From Myxocyprinus asiaticus (Eukaryota > Chordata > Actinopteri > Cypriniformes > Catostomidae), in contig NC_059346.1 in the NCBI RefSeq assembly GCF_019703515.2, positions 17,019,001-17,083,000 on the forward strand: DNA of 64,000 bases, read 5' to 3'. The position numbers were made by a program, and so were the translations under genes. Of the stretch, positions 10,780 through 22,180 are shown piece by piece; within the stretch, counting starts at the first letter, position 1; each line of letters begins with the position of its first letter. The notes beneath the pieces were generated by a model. It was not told the DNA's origin. It ran no database searches and was given only the letters and a program-made list of their open reading frames with translations.

Positions 10780-11692
10780 TGCTGGGTGTTGGAAAAGCTC
10801 TCTAGACAGAGAGGACTTGGAAGCGATGGACACCACGTCTGCGAAGACCATCCTGCTGCAAAGCATATATCCTGTAGGGATACACCAATTGTCCATGCCC
10901 ATTAGGAGGCCATGCCTCTAGTTGAATGCGCTTTTACACCAATAGGGCATCTCGCTCACTGTGATTTATAAGTGAGGGTGATCACATCAGTGATCCAGTG
11001 AGAGAGCCTTTGTTTGGAAACGGACATGCCTTCTGTGCGTCCTCCATAACAAATGAAGAGCTGACCTGACAATCTAAACTGGAGGGCGTGCTCCACATAC
11101 GTGTGCAATACCCGCATGGGGCATAATAAATGCGCTAACTGCTCCTCATCCAAATTAGATGGTGGAGAAGAGAAAGCTTGTTGGTGGACTATGTGAGCCC
11201 TAAAGGGTGTGGAAAGCACCTTAGGCACATAGTCTTTTTTGTGTTTGGTGGCATTCGAAAGCTCCGGGCCGAATTCCAGACATGTACTGTCAACTGACAG
11301 TGCCTGTATGTCACCAACCTGTTTGACTGAGGCCAGAGCCAATAGCAGTGCAATCTTTAGAGAGAGCACACGCAACTCAACGGATTCCAATGGTTCGAAT
11401 GGGGGGTTCGTGAGCGCCTTCAGCACCAGATTTAAGTCCCACGTTGGAACTCTAGCAGGGCGAGGGGGGGATTCAAGAGCCTCGCTCCCCTAAGGAACTT
11501 TACAATCAGATACTGTCTGCCCATAGAGGAGCCAGCCTCAGGGGCGTGAAATGCCGAGATGGTCGCTACATAAATCTTAAGCATTGACGGAGTGAGGCCT
11601 GCGTCCAACCGCTCTTGAAGGAATGAAAGGATCTCTATTATGGAGCAGTTCACTGGGTCTTTGCTGCATGAAGAGCACCAATTCGCAAACAC
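10780..11692 (-). pseudogene. DIRS tyrosine recombinase, frameshifted
   Basis: The product would be a site-specific tyrosine recombinase that integrates the circular element DNA. Minus-strand segments run from an N-terminal SAM-like portion (11432-11692, with ILSFLQERLDAGLTPSMLK and YVATISAFHA) to a catalytic portion (10956-11426, with LRVLSLKIALLLALAS and FICYGGRTEGMSVSKQRLSHW). Beyond a stop near 10950, the catalytic HSTRGMAS block and a GWSS motif remain readable near 10930-10840 in broken frames. The frameshift between the halves and the later stops make it inactive. The order behind RNase H and before the internal complementary region is as expected. Confidence 0.85.
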
Positions 11693-11868
11693 ATGCCATT
11701 TTAGTGCTTAGAGGCGTCTTGTAGAAAGCGCCCTAGCCTGCAAAATGTTGTTTATTACAGACTGAGCCAATTAAGGTTCCGGCTGGGGATGCCAAATCGT
11801 GTCCTGCGCTTGAGAGAGCATATCTCTCCTCATCAGTATTTTCCATGGGGGGCCATCTAATATCTCCA

Positions 11869-12744
11869 TCATTTCCAGAAACCATGGCTGGTTAGGCCAT
11901 TTTGGCACAACCAACAGAACCGTTTTCTTATCCTATCGGATTTTGCTGATGACAGAGTGAAGGAGACGTACAGGAGAAACACATATTTGCAAATAGGTCG
12001 ACTTCCACTTTGCTGAACATTTTCCAAATCCTCAGAACCGTCTGGGGATGAAGTCTCCATTCCCCCTGCCATTGGTCCCTGGTGCGACAGCATGTCCGCT
12101 CCGCAGTTCAGACAGTCCGGAAAATATGTTGCGTGCAGGGAGAAGAGATGGCACGTGCTCCACATGAGGAGGCGTTGCGTGAAGCTCATCATTGGTAGCA
12201 ATCGAGTGCCACCCTGGCGATTTATATACGCTACCACTGACATATTGTCTGACCGAATCAGAATGTGATGATTCACTATGTTGGAATGGAAAGCCTTCAC
12301 AGCTAAGAAGATGGCTAGCATTTCCAAACAGTTAATGTGCCACGCCCGTTTTGCACCCGTCCAAGTGCCGAAAGCCGAGCGTCCATTGCACAGCGCGCCC
12401 CAACCCATGTTGGACGCAGCTGTACTCACCACTTTCCGTCTGAAAACCTGACCAAGCATAACACCCTGCTGATAAAAGTTTGGAGCTGTCCATGGTGCTA
12501 GAGAAGCCAGATAGCAAGTCACAGTGATGTGCACGCGCCCCCAGCTCCAGGCATGATGCGGTACGTGGTGTTTGAGCCAGCAATGGAGAGGTCTCATGTG
12601 TAACAGATCTAATGGTTTGACGGCGGCTGCTGCCACCATAAAACCCAGAATTTTATGAAAAGACTTCAGTGGAAATGTTTTCCCCAGTTTGAACTGAGAG
12701 ACACTGATGAATGGTCCAAACAGGCTTGCTCGTGAGATGCGCAC
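11869..12744 (-). pseudogene. DIRS RNase H domain
   Basis: RNase H removes the RNA strand of the RNA-DNA hybrid during reverse transcription. The frame has the region following the reverse transcriptase (GKTFPLKSFHKILGFM), then STAASNMGWGALCNGRSAFG, INCLEMLAIFLAVKAF and HHILIRSDNMSVVAYINRQG, and further on DCLNCGADMLSHQGP. The Glu (CLEM) and Asp (RSDN) positions of the catalytic set are present, but the first position, usually Asp in 'DAS', is Ala here (TAASNMG). Loss of that acidic residue is expected to abolish activity. The frame is otherwise open for about 290 codons. Confidence 0.85.
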
Positions 12745-12763
12745 GAATGCTCATGGAGTCGAG

Positions 12764-13500
12764 TCAAACCCCCAAAAAGGAGATTTGTTGGCTGGGAGAA
12801 AGTGTACTTTTTGCCCAGTTGACATTGAGACTTAGGCTGTTCAAATGGTGAAGTATCAAGTCCCTGTACTTGCATAGCAGAGCCTCTGATCGGACCAGTA
12901 ATAGCCAATTGTTGAGGTAATACAATTCAAATTTGTTCATCTTCAAAGGGGCGAGCACCGCATCAACACATGTGCAGAGCCAGAGACAGTCTGAAGGGGA
13001 TGACTTTGAATTGATATGTTGTTCCCTTGAACGCGAATCTCAAGAATAGCCTGTGATGTGGTGCAATTTGAAAAGTATGCCTCCTTTAGATCTATTGACA
13101 CAAACCATTCCTGTGGGTGGATGTGCGATAAGATCTTTTCCGAGTTAAAATTCTGAATGGGTGTTTTTCAAGCACATGGTGTCTCAGATCTGAAATCGTC
13201 CGAAGCCCACTGCCTTTCTTTGGAAAGAAAAAGTAGCAGCTGTAAAACCCCTTACGGGCATGGCAGAACAGAACAATCTCTATTGCATCTTTTGCTAGGA
13301 ATTTCTGCACGTAATACAGGCACGTCCTGTGACGGAACCGTTGGGGACAAAATGCTGTTGAAGCAAGGCGATCTGCTTGTGGATTGGATCGAATACTCCT
13401 GTTTGATCATTTTTAGCATCAATCTGACAAGCCCGTGAGTGACCACCATGCGTTCACTTAACTGGATAGTGGGCGATTGATATTTGACACTAATTGTGAT
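12764..13500 (-). pseudogene. DIRS reverse transcriptase, multiply broken
   Basis: Pieces in several minus-strand frames form a DIRS-type reverse transcriptase: VLRAEIPSKRC near 13330, GFYSCYFFFPKKGSGLRTIS near 13235, the block with SIDLKEAYF near 13100-13075, LFLRFAFKGTTYQFKVIPF near 13040, and LYYLNNWLLLVRSEALLC near 12925-12870. The usual catalytic 'YLDD' motif reads YLNN, so both aspartates are replaced by asparagine (each a single G-to-A change on the coding strand). Several stops and frameshifts separate the pieces. Confidence 0.85.
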
Positions 13501-15264
13501 AGTGCTGCTTTCACCATTGGGAAGCGGTTGTGCATAGTGTGTGAAACAGGGAAGCATGTCAAATTCTCAAGAATGACCTGAGCCAAAGTTAATAAGTACA
13601 CTAAGTTATGGTTTATAAGCATGCAAACATAAGAGAGATAATTGTTTGTATGTGATCATTATGAACAGAACCCAAAGAGGGATCAATTCAAATGTCACAG
13701 ATGCAGATAGGCTGGAGGCCACCATCTTCTGTGTTTTGATGAGAGAATAACAGCTCTGTGCACCCTATGGGGAATGACCCCTATTGCATCTCTCACAAGG
13801 AGATTTACTACCTCGGGGCACAGAATGGGCATGTCCTACACTGTAACATGTAGGATAGAGCACTGTTGAAGTGAGGTGGCCGCATCGCAAACCGGTATGT
13901 ATAACCACACACTTCCGTTTATTTAATACACTGAGAAATGCATGGTAACGCACGCCACGTGACTGCATTGTGCGCGGGTGGGCACCGAGTTTCATGCATG
14001 TGTTGAGGGGAGCTGCCATTTATAAGACAGAAGCATTTTGTGTGGAGTGTGGATTGATTTTTCTCTGAGATGCCCGGAAGCACGCCATGGGCACAATCGT
14101 CCCTCAGAACAAGGGTGACCCTAGAGCAGAGCGTCTAAAGACTCATGTATTCCACTACAGATTACAGAATACATGCTGTAACATGTAATTTGTAACATAT
14201 TCTGTTAGATTACTCAAGGTCAGTAACGTATTCTAAATACTTTGGATTACTTCTTCAGCACTGGTTGATTTTTTCACTTGTTTTGACTATAAAAACTCTG
14301 CCAGTACAGTAAGACAAAATAAACATGTTAAAAATACATTCTCTGAAAAACCTAAATATCTTATGCAGTGTTGTTTCTAAAACAAGATAAATCAAATTGA
14401 TCTTGTTTTAAGGATTTTTTTTGTTATTTTTACAGGAAAACAATACAAAAATTATCATCAAGTATACGATTTTTGCCCTAATATCAAAGGTCTTACTAGA
14501 AAAAAGAAATTATTATCCAACGTGAATTTTCTTGATAAAAAAATATGATCGTGCCTGGTAACATGTGCATGTAAAATGGCTAGAAATAGTATTTTAGCTT
14601 AGTGTAAAGCTGACAATTTACACAAGGTTTATTTCTATTTCTTCTGCTCCAAACTTACTTCAAACGTACTTCTCTGTCTGCTCGTATGAATGTAACACAT
14701 CTTAAGAAAGTGTTTCACCGCTATTCAAATGCACTTTGGATCGCATCATTTATATGTATAAATGTTTTCCATCTGAAAGTACTAAATATTAAATGAAACA
14801 AATGAAAATAAAATGCAAAGTAATCTACAATCAAAATACATCTAGAATGTAACTGTATTCTAATTACCAATGATTTAATTTGTAACTGTAGTGGAATACA
14901 GTTACTCATATTTTGTATTTTAAATACGTAATCCCGTTACATGTATTCCGTTACTCCCCAACCCTGTATATATATATTATACACATATATATCAAAGGAT
15001 ACAACTCCTGCCTGGATGCTGTGGGAAGCAGGTAGATGTCTCACTGAAGCAAAGAACCCGATGCCAGCGGCGAGGCGGGTGAATCTTTTGCTGCAGGCAC
15101 TGAGAGTAAGGCAAAAAAAGTCCTGATGCATCTGCTGGGGAATCCTGTCTGCTGGAAGGTGTCTGTCGATGGCTGATCAAGACGAGATGATTGTCGTAGT
15201 CAAGACGGGACGATGTCGGTCTTGAAGGAAGAAAATTCTGAAGAAATAGTGACTGAGCACCCAC
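13501..15264 (-). pseudogene. DIRS 5' (gag-like) region, interrupted
   Basis: By position this is where DIRS elements carry a gag-like ORF. A frame starting at 15264 (MGAQSLFLQNFLPS) runs 90 codons to 14992. The rest is broken and divided by the MITE at 14143-14966. No zinc knuckle was seen. Identity rests on location, not on a clear domain. Confidence 0.45.
14143..14966. mobile_element. hAT-like MITE nested in the DIRS element
   Basis: The right end, read on the minus strand, starts CAGGGTTGGGGAGTAACGGA and continues ACATGTAACGGGATTACG, a widespread fish non-autonomous hAT end. The left side carries inverted related sequence (CATGTATTCCACTACAG, TTACTCAAGGTCAGTAACG) but lacks the outermost bases. 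The interior is AT-rich with Tyr-free, stop-filled frames. A short (TA)n-like run follows at 14967-14992. Confidence 0.65.
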
Positions 15265-15422
15265 TTATATAGGGCAAATGCACGCCTAAAAGGGCGGGGC
15301 TCAAACACCATTGCCAATTTTAAGATTGCCGTTATAATACAAAGGCTTCAACTAGGTCGTGGAAAAGGAATTCCCCAAAGCGTTTCACTACAATGTCAAG
15401 TGAACTGAATCGATAGGGAAAT
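15262..15422 (-). repeat. DIRS terminal inverted repeat (5' side)
   Basis: It contains AAAGGGCGGGGCTCAAACAC and TTCCCCAAAGCGTTTCAC, inverted relative to 10071-10205. The outer end (AGTGAACTGAATCGATAGGG) pairs with the internal complementary region near 10345-10370. Confidence 0.85.
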
Positions 15423-16873
15423 GGTGGTTCACTAGGACACACCCCCACCTAGGTCGAGTCACTGGAAGCAGGAAGAGGTGAGAGAAACACACATTGCAAC
15501 TGATTAAATGGTGGTTTAAATGTTGAGCTAAATGAATATATGTTAAAGTATATGTCACCAAACATGTCTCTGTGTGATTAATGGGGAGTTTAAACTATTG
15601 CATGAATGAATGGGATGTAGGGAGTTGAGATACCAATAGACATGTGCACCTATCAATGAGCATACACAAACAAATCCAGAAATGAGAGTACCTTGATACA
15701 ACAGCGTTTTTTTAAGGGGAACTTGGACCAAAACTGACATGAATGAACAGCAAAAAAGAATGGTGTATAACAAAGCATAAACAGTAAATGAAAACATGAT
15801 TTATGAGTAAGCAGTCCAGATAGCCAACGCGTTCTGTGTAGCGCGGCTGTGATAACGTCAACGCAGAGCCCGTCATCACAAGAAGTATTAATGTTGTATA
15901 CTTGAGTTGTATAGTTGATTTACAGTTTAGTTGAAAAAGAATATGTTGGTTTCATAATTTTGACCACCAAGTTGTATTGAGCAGTTATGAGTAATAGGAA
16001 ATTCATTCAAATTACTAGTAATTCTCACATTAGATGTTAATATAAATGTTATATTATGTTATATTTATATATCATTTTACAGAAATGTTAATTAAAAAGT
16101 TGTCTTCACATGTATCACACTGGTTGTGCTGTAGTTAATGTTTATTTTGAAATGTCAAAGAATTTCTAAATTTTATTATTTCAAAAACAATTTTGCATAT
16201 TAATTAATAACTTTTATATTTGTCAGTTAACATTCCAAAAATATAAATCTTTTTACATGTATGAACAGTTAAGAACCTGTTAAAGTCTTACAATATAGTT
16301 TTAGATGAAAACCATCTTGTTATGAAAGATTGATAAGTTTGAATTCCACTGGGTTAGAACTGACCCACAAATGCAAAAGGTGGATGCAGATTCTGAATGC
16401 AAAAGGAGGGTTAAAATGACCTTTTATTGCTTCCTAGGTTCTCTTTGACTTTCCTCTAGATTGTGGAAAAAAATTATTTTACAAAGAATATTTAGAATAT
16501 CTGAACAGAATTAATGTCCTCTCAGGTCAAGTTTGTTTTAGTGAAACCTTTAGCAGTGCAAGCAAAGTAACAGTACTGACTTTCTGCTGGTAGTTATCTG
16601 CTGAGTTTTACATTTTGACCACTGTTTGAAAAATTAGGTGTTAATGCACAACAAGGTTACTGATTTCAATTCAATACCAATATTTGTCTGCTGATCTCTC
16701 TGTATTCCGACTCTCAGAATTGTGTGTGTGTGTGTGTGTGTGTGTGTGCAAATATGAATGTGGACATGCATTTGATATGCATCAATGTGTTTGATAGGGT
16801 AGACAAGCCTCTGTACTTACAGAATTTTTTTTGACATAATTATTTGAGTGTTATATTATATCTCTGTGTCCAG
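15423..16873. other. Intronic or 5'-flanking non-coding sequence of the RhoGAP gene
   Basis: No exon with recognisable RhoGAP sequence was found between the DIRS element and the exon at 16874. A (TG)n microsatellite lies at about 16721-16748. Confidence 0.5.
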
Positions 16874-17063
16874 CTTGCTTGCACAGCTGCCGGAGGAGAA
16901 TGTTACCTTGTTGTGTCACTTGTTTGGAATGCTGCACAGAATACACACCTACTCAGAGGTGAATCAGATGACAGCAACAAACTTGGCCCTCTGCATCGCA
17001 CCCAACATGCTCTGGAGATCATGCCAAATCAGCCCTGAACAAGAGGGACAGAATGCATTGCAG
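16874..17063 (+). CDS. RhoGAP-domain exon (internal)
   Basis: This exon encodes the second half of a RhoGAP domain, which accelerates GTP hydrolysis by Rho-family GTPases. It is bounded by an acceptor (GTGTCCAG, exon from 16874) and a donor (CAG|GTAAAC at 17064). Its first base completes a codon begun in the preceding exon and it ends in phase 0. It reads LLAQLPEENVTLLCHLFGML, then NQMTATNLALCIAPNMLW; the NQMTxxNLAxxxAP segment is the conserved RhoGAP helix with the GTPase-contacting Asn. The wording is closest, from memory, to ARHGAP20/TAGAP-type proteins. Exons with the arginine finger were not found upstream in this window. Confidence 0.9.
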
Positions 17064-17257
17064 GTAAACTAATACAAATCTGGTTCCACACATATAAGAT
17101 AAATTCAGATGTATTTACACACTTTGTAAAGTTCAAATAAATGGTATATGCACAGCTCACTCTTCAAGAGAAATCCTGATAAAGATCCCTATTATTGTCC
17201 CTGTTATTAGCCTAATGTATGTGGAATTTATTAGCATAATGTATAACGTATATTGTC

Positions 17258-18497
17258 AAGTCATTTTTATTTGTATAGCGCCTTTCACAACACACATCGT
17301 TTCAAAGCAGCTTTACAGAAAATCATGCATTAACAGAAAATGAAACTGTAATATCTATAAATTCTTAAGAGTCATCATTGTGTAGTTTGATTAAATATGA
17401 TTATGAAGTGTGTATAAAAATAAGTAATTAAATAATAATTGTATTTAGAAACCCAGTGAGCAAGCCAAAGGCGACTGTGGCAAGGAACACAAAACTCCAT
17501 AAGGTGTTGGTTAATGAAGAAAAATAACCTTGGGAGAAACCAGTCTCACTATGGGGGCCAGTTCCCCTCTGGCTAACAGCATGAATATTAATGCCAATAT
17601 AACTTATTTATGTGCAGTGCAAGTCGTGGTTTAAAATTATTAAATTAAGTAAGTGTTAAGGGCCAGTGTTTAAGATTTTGTAAGAACTGTAAGATTAATG
17701 ACTAATGTCTTTGAAGTCCATCCTGGATTAACTGCAGAAGTTCCTATAGATGCAATTGTCCTTTGTTAGTTGGCAGATGAAGGCTTTTTTTTGGCAATTT
17801 ATTGATAGTCTATGTATTCCATTTTAAGAGTGTAGTCCATCATTAAATCAAGGTGAGGCAGGCCAAGATCAGTTAGGTGCTTCGCAGTTCAACCGGCCGG
17901 TAATTTCGGTGAGGTCTATCCTAAATCCAATGTTCAGGCAATGGCATATGAAGTATCCCATATCTTAAGGTTGGAGTTGGCATCAGTTCATCCTCTGAGG
18001 TCCATCATAATAGACTGAAGTGATGTCTGGCTGGCGCTAGCTGCTATTAGTCATCATCACTCAGAGACATGTAGCAGTGGAGTCTGATACCAAGCAGGAA
18101 TGGAGCTGGATCTGGCCGGTTCTGGTGACCTCAGGATAGGAGTCCCGAGGTTGAGACATGGAAACAAATAGAATAATATTAGCGTAGATGCCATTCAATT
18201 TTTTGCAGAGTTATAGATCATGATCAATGTTTCAAGTTTCAGGTTCCGACAGATCTAACTAAAGCAGCCTAATTGTGAGGTGAAAAATAAATTAGGTGTA
18301 TGCCTGGCTAAATAGATTAGTCTTTAGTCTAGACTTAAACTCAGTGAGTTTGTCTGCGTCCCGAACAGTGTTAGGGAGACTATTCCATAGTTTAGGAGCC
18401 ATATAGGAAAAGGATCTACCTCCTTTTGTGGATTTTGATTTTGATATTGTGTGTGCTGGTCTTCGCTTGTACTGAATGCTAATATTGGGGAGCTGTT
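17258..18497 (-). mobile_element. Dispersed LINE-like repeat with (TTGAC) tail
   Basis: The left end GTCAAGTCATTTTTATTTGT, ATAGCGCC and TTTCAAAGCAGCTTTACAG read on the minus strand as a 3' end ending in GCGCTATACAAATAA plus TGACTTGAC, the tail style of non-LTR elements. The body includes CCAGTGAGCAAGCCAAAGG and CTTGGGAGAAACCAG, which recur at 28980-29070. Near the other end, AGTTTAGGAGCCATATAGG and GGATCTACCTCCTTTTGTGG resemble a common cyprinid repeat. No protein domain was found. Confidence 0.6.
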
Positions 18498-18509
18498 AAA
18501 GTGTTAACC

Positions 18510-19284
18510 TTAAAGGAATAATTCACCCAAAAATGAACATTCTCTCATTATTCACTTACCCTGATGCCCATCCCAGATGTGTATGACTGTCTTTCTTCAG
18601 CAGAACACAAATGAAGGTTTTATAGAAGAAGATGGAGCTCTGTCAGGTCCTTATAATGGATGTACACGGGTGCCAGCAATTTGACAGTCCAAAAGTCACA
18701 TTTAGGCAGCATAAAAGTAATCCATGTGACTCCAGTTGACCAATGAATGTCTTCTGAAGCGAATCAATAGATTAATGTAAGAAACAAGTCGATAATTAAA
18801 ATGTTTTTAACATTAAATTGGTGCTTTCATCCAGGTCTCTGATGCTCTTTGAAATGGCCGAACTCTCGCGTGACATTCATTCTTCTGTTGTAAATAAGCG
18901 CTCATTTCCGAATTCTCGCATGAACTCACCGACGTGCTTACGTCATACTTCGCGTCAGATGATGGCAGGAAGTGCTTTTTAAAAGTTAATAACGATTTAA
19001 TTATCCATTTATTTTTTACACAAAATTATCGATATGTTTCAGAAGACATTCATTGATCGACTGGAGTCGCATGGATTACTTTTTTGCTGCCTTAATGTGA
19101 CTTTTGGACCATTAAAGTGCTGGCACCTGTGTACATCCATTATAAGGACCTGACAGAGCTCTGTCTACTTCTAAAAATCTTAATTTATGTTCTGCTGAAG
19201 AAAGACAGTCATATACATCTGGGATGGCATCAGGGTAAGTGAATAATGATAGAATTTTCATTTTTGGGTGAACTATTCGTTTAA
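18510..19284. mobile_element. Palindromic TTAA-flanked MITE (Angel-like), copy 1
   Basis: The element starts TTAAAGGAATAATTCACCC and ends GGGTGAACTATTCGTTTAA. Its two halves of about 280 bp are inverted copies (CATCCCAGATGTGTATGACT versus CATATACATCTGGGATGG; TGACAGAGCTCTGTC near the inner part), so the whole forms one long hairpin. TTAA at both ends fits the target choice of piggyBac/Kolobok-type elements. The name Angel is from memory. Confidence 0.8.
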
Positions 19285-19592
19285 CTCATTTAAAAGCAGG
19301 AATTTCAACCAGTAACTTATTTTTAAGATCAATAGCACACATGAATGCATTTACCTGGATTGAAATGACCATGTATTCTGTAGAATAATATGTAAAGAAT
19401 ATGAAGCTTTGATACATTTAATGTATAAAGAGCATCTTTAAATTCATTTTTGTATTATTAATTTAAAGACACATTTCAGTTGTGCATATATCTGTATTTA
19501 TTGACTGTGTAAATTCAGCATGATTCGAAGTGTTTTACAATATAATTAAGCGACAACAATAAACCGAGTTTTTTTTTCATAAAAGTGTGTAA
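19285..19592. other. Short intronic spacer
   Basis: AT-rich, no feature recognised. Confidence 0.5.
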
Positions 19593-20020
19593 TTAAAGGT
19601 GCTGTAAGCGATTTTTTTCATGGAAATGTATGCAAAACATTTTACTACTCCCTGAAAGATTTTAATGAAATAAGTGTCCTAAGATCTCTCAAAAGGATCC
19701 TCTATGACAGCTCTAAACTTTGTAAACAGCAAACAAAAATGTGTCAGCAAACCGTGGACAATGACGCTTTCTGCCTGTCAATTATTTTGTGTGTTCTTAC
19801 AGTATTGCAGCAAATTATTGAGGCTTACTACCATTTTTATGCCATGTTGCTTATAACAGTTGTTGTTTTTGACAACCGTTTCTGCTTTTGTCAGTCTCAA
19901 TAAAGCTCATTTGGTACAGTATCTTTGGAGTGCGGGTTTTTGGAAAAGGGGGTGTGGCTAATCCAACAGCTCAGTTTGGGGAAATTCTAGAACTGATAAA
20001 ATGGCTTACAGTACCTTTAC
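19593..20020. mobile_element. MITE with AAAGGTGCTGTAAGCGATTT end
   Basis: The left end is TTAAAGGTGCTGTAAGCG; the right end reads GGCTTACAGTACCTTTA, its inverted imperfect copy. No coding capacity. It contains GGGGGTGTGGCTAAT near 19949, also typical of this family in fish. Confidence 0.65.
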
Positions 20021-20960
20021 ATTTTTGAGACTTATTTCAGCTGATAGAATATTTTACAGGTAATTGTATTGACAGGGAATTTTCCTGTTTCACAACAAGG
20101 ATCCTGTTGTGTCACAAAGTTTTATCATGGTCATCTGGTCACCCACATTTCAGAGCTGATGGCTTAATTCTGATTTTTTTAGGTATTAATATTTGCAGTA
20201 TACAGCAGCAAACACACAGTCTGATTTTCCTGATGTCTCCAAAGGAACGGAACTGTCCCTGTCTTATCAACAGGATGTTAACACAAATATTTAGAGAAAT
20301 CACAGGGAAATCATTAGGAGTGGGAATCGCTAGGGACCCATGTTATGATATTATCACAATACTTGTGTCACGATATGGTAATTATTGAGATTATAGTTGC
20401 ATCTAATCTCACTCCCTAGCTCCTTGTGTCATGAATCAGAATATCGTGAACACAAATTTGGGCACTGGCAAGGGTGTAAAAGAAGTGAAGCCAGCTGAAG
20501 AGGGGCTAAGAGAAGGGCAAGAGCCAAGAGAGAGAGCGAAGAGAAGAGAGTTCATCCTAGGAGGGGAGGTTTTGTTGTGTTCAGGTTGGCCGCACTCCAA
20601 AGTTGTCTTGAGCCAATCAGAAGTGTCTTTTGCTGGGTCACATAGTCATTTAGGTCCTCCCCTCAAGATAATTAATTTATGGCCCATTGTGTATGAAGAC
20701 TTCTGTTTCCCACTCAAAATAAGGCAATGTTTAATCATGAAATTTTATATCTTAAAAAAAAATTAAAAACGCAAAGTTCCAAGAAGAGTTCTCTGCTCTA
20801 TGACTCACACACGTGACGGAGAGTCGCGAGTCTCCCTTGTGGGAGGACTCGCTTCAAGTTCCCGCCTGATCATTCCAGCACCGAACCATCCAGCATCCAA
20901 AAACATCGACGGAGTACAACCAGAAATTTTTACGGACCTAACCAAAGAGCCAAAGAACCA
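20021..20960. other. Intronic non-coding sequence
   Basis: Frames from 20107 and 20431 have no recognised family. A motif CACGATATGG near 20370 recalls the CACGATAA-type transposon end seen near 9340, but no boundaries could be set. Confidence 0.4.
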
Positions 20961-20962
20961 AA

Positions 20963-21005
20963 GCAATGAAACGCAATGAAACACAATGAAACGCAATGAA
21001 ACGCA
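20963..21005. repeat. 10-bp minisatellite (AAACGCAATG)n
   Basis: About four and a half copies of a 10-bp unit, one with CACAATG instead of CGCAATG. Confidence 0.85.
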
Positions 21006-21839
21006 AGTACATTTGCTGGAAAGTACTGGTGTTTTATTTAAATACTTGGTAACCCGTTTGAAAATCGAGGTATAATAAATGAAGTATTAATGGTTCTCAG
21101 GGTTGGCCTATAGACTTTTTTTCCATTACAGGTAATTTCTATTCACCTTCTGTTACAGTTCACTCGCCCACCTGTTTTTATGTTTATCTATGTGTGTTAA
21201 TTTAGTTTTTATGTTGTAGATTAGAAATAAAGTCTTGTTTGCATTCAAAGAGGATTTGACAGTGGGATATTTTGATAATCTCATCAATGGATTCTTAAAA
21301 GATCTGCGCTCTGTGCTCAAACAATATTTCAATATATTTGTGATATTATTTTTGATGGCCATGAGAATAGTATTACTCTAAAGAGTAAACAGATGCATCA
21401 TACTAACTCAGCGTGGCAGAATTTTAATATTCCCATAATTAATCATAATTCCCTTCTTAAGATAAAATCCCTTACATATAAATTGTGAGTAGATACAACG
21501 AGCCTGTTGTATTACATATTTAATGGAGAATTTTTATTCAGGTTTCTAATCTGATCATTTGTCTTTTATCCTTCATATAATGGTGTTCGAACGTGGCCAA
21601 GATTCCTAAACTAATTTACATATAATTTCTTGCATATTATTGGTGATGAATGCTGGCAGTTGTAAATATACCCTGCCACAAAGTCACTAATTTCCTACAG
21701 GGTCTTTAAATAAAAGTTCATAAATGAAAAATGTCACACACTAAGACTGAAACATGGAATTACATGGATGAATATATAAACAGCTACCACAGCTAATAGT
21801 CTGTTATCTAAATAATTACATATAGAACTCTGTAGTTAC

Positions 21840-22172
21840 ACTGCCAAAAAAAACAAAAAAAAAACAACTAGTATTGTCTTGTTTTCCAGTAAAAGTACCG
21901 AAACATTCTTAAAATAAGATACATTTACTTGACAAGTAAAATAACATCATACTGTATATTAACTAATGTTTTGACAGAAATCTGACTACTTTTTGTGAAG
22001 GTTATGCTTAAAACAAGAAAAAAATATTTGCCAATTGGGTAAGAAAAATGAACTTAATTCAAAGGGAAACTTTTTCTTACCCTATTGCATGGCAAATAGT
22101 TTTTTAAGCATAAACCTAACAAAATTGTCAAATTTCTCTGAAAAAAAAGACTTTATATCTTATGCCATTTTG
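21840..22172 (+). mobile_element. Left part of a CTGCAAAAAA-type MITE split by a hAT element
   Basis: It begins near ACACTGCCAAAAAAAACAAA and contains TCTTGTTTTCCAGTAAAAGT and GCTTAAAACAAGAAAAAAAT. The same family type ends at about 23670 (TTTTTTGCAATGTAG, inverted). The hAT element at 22181 interrupts it. Confidence 0.55.
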
Positions 22173-22180
22173 CTTTACAC

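Larger units (their letters stand above)
10018..15422 (-). mobile_element. DIRS-type tyrosine-recombinase retrotransposon, decayed
   Basis: The element reads on the minus strand: terminal repeat (about 15262-15422), gag-like region (about 13500-15264), reverse transcriptase (about 12764-13500), RNase H (11869-12744), tyrosine recombinase (about 10780-11692), internal complementary region (about 10286-10425) and the opposite terminal repeat (about 10018-10250). The two ends are inverted relative to each other, and a region near the 3' end pairs with both outer ends; this is the canonical DIRS layout, used to build a circular DNA intermediate for recombinase-mediated insertion. All coding regions are interrupted by stops and frameshifts, so the copy is inactive. 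A MITE sits inside it near the 5' end (14143-14966). Confidence 0.9.
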
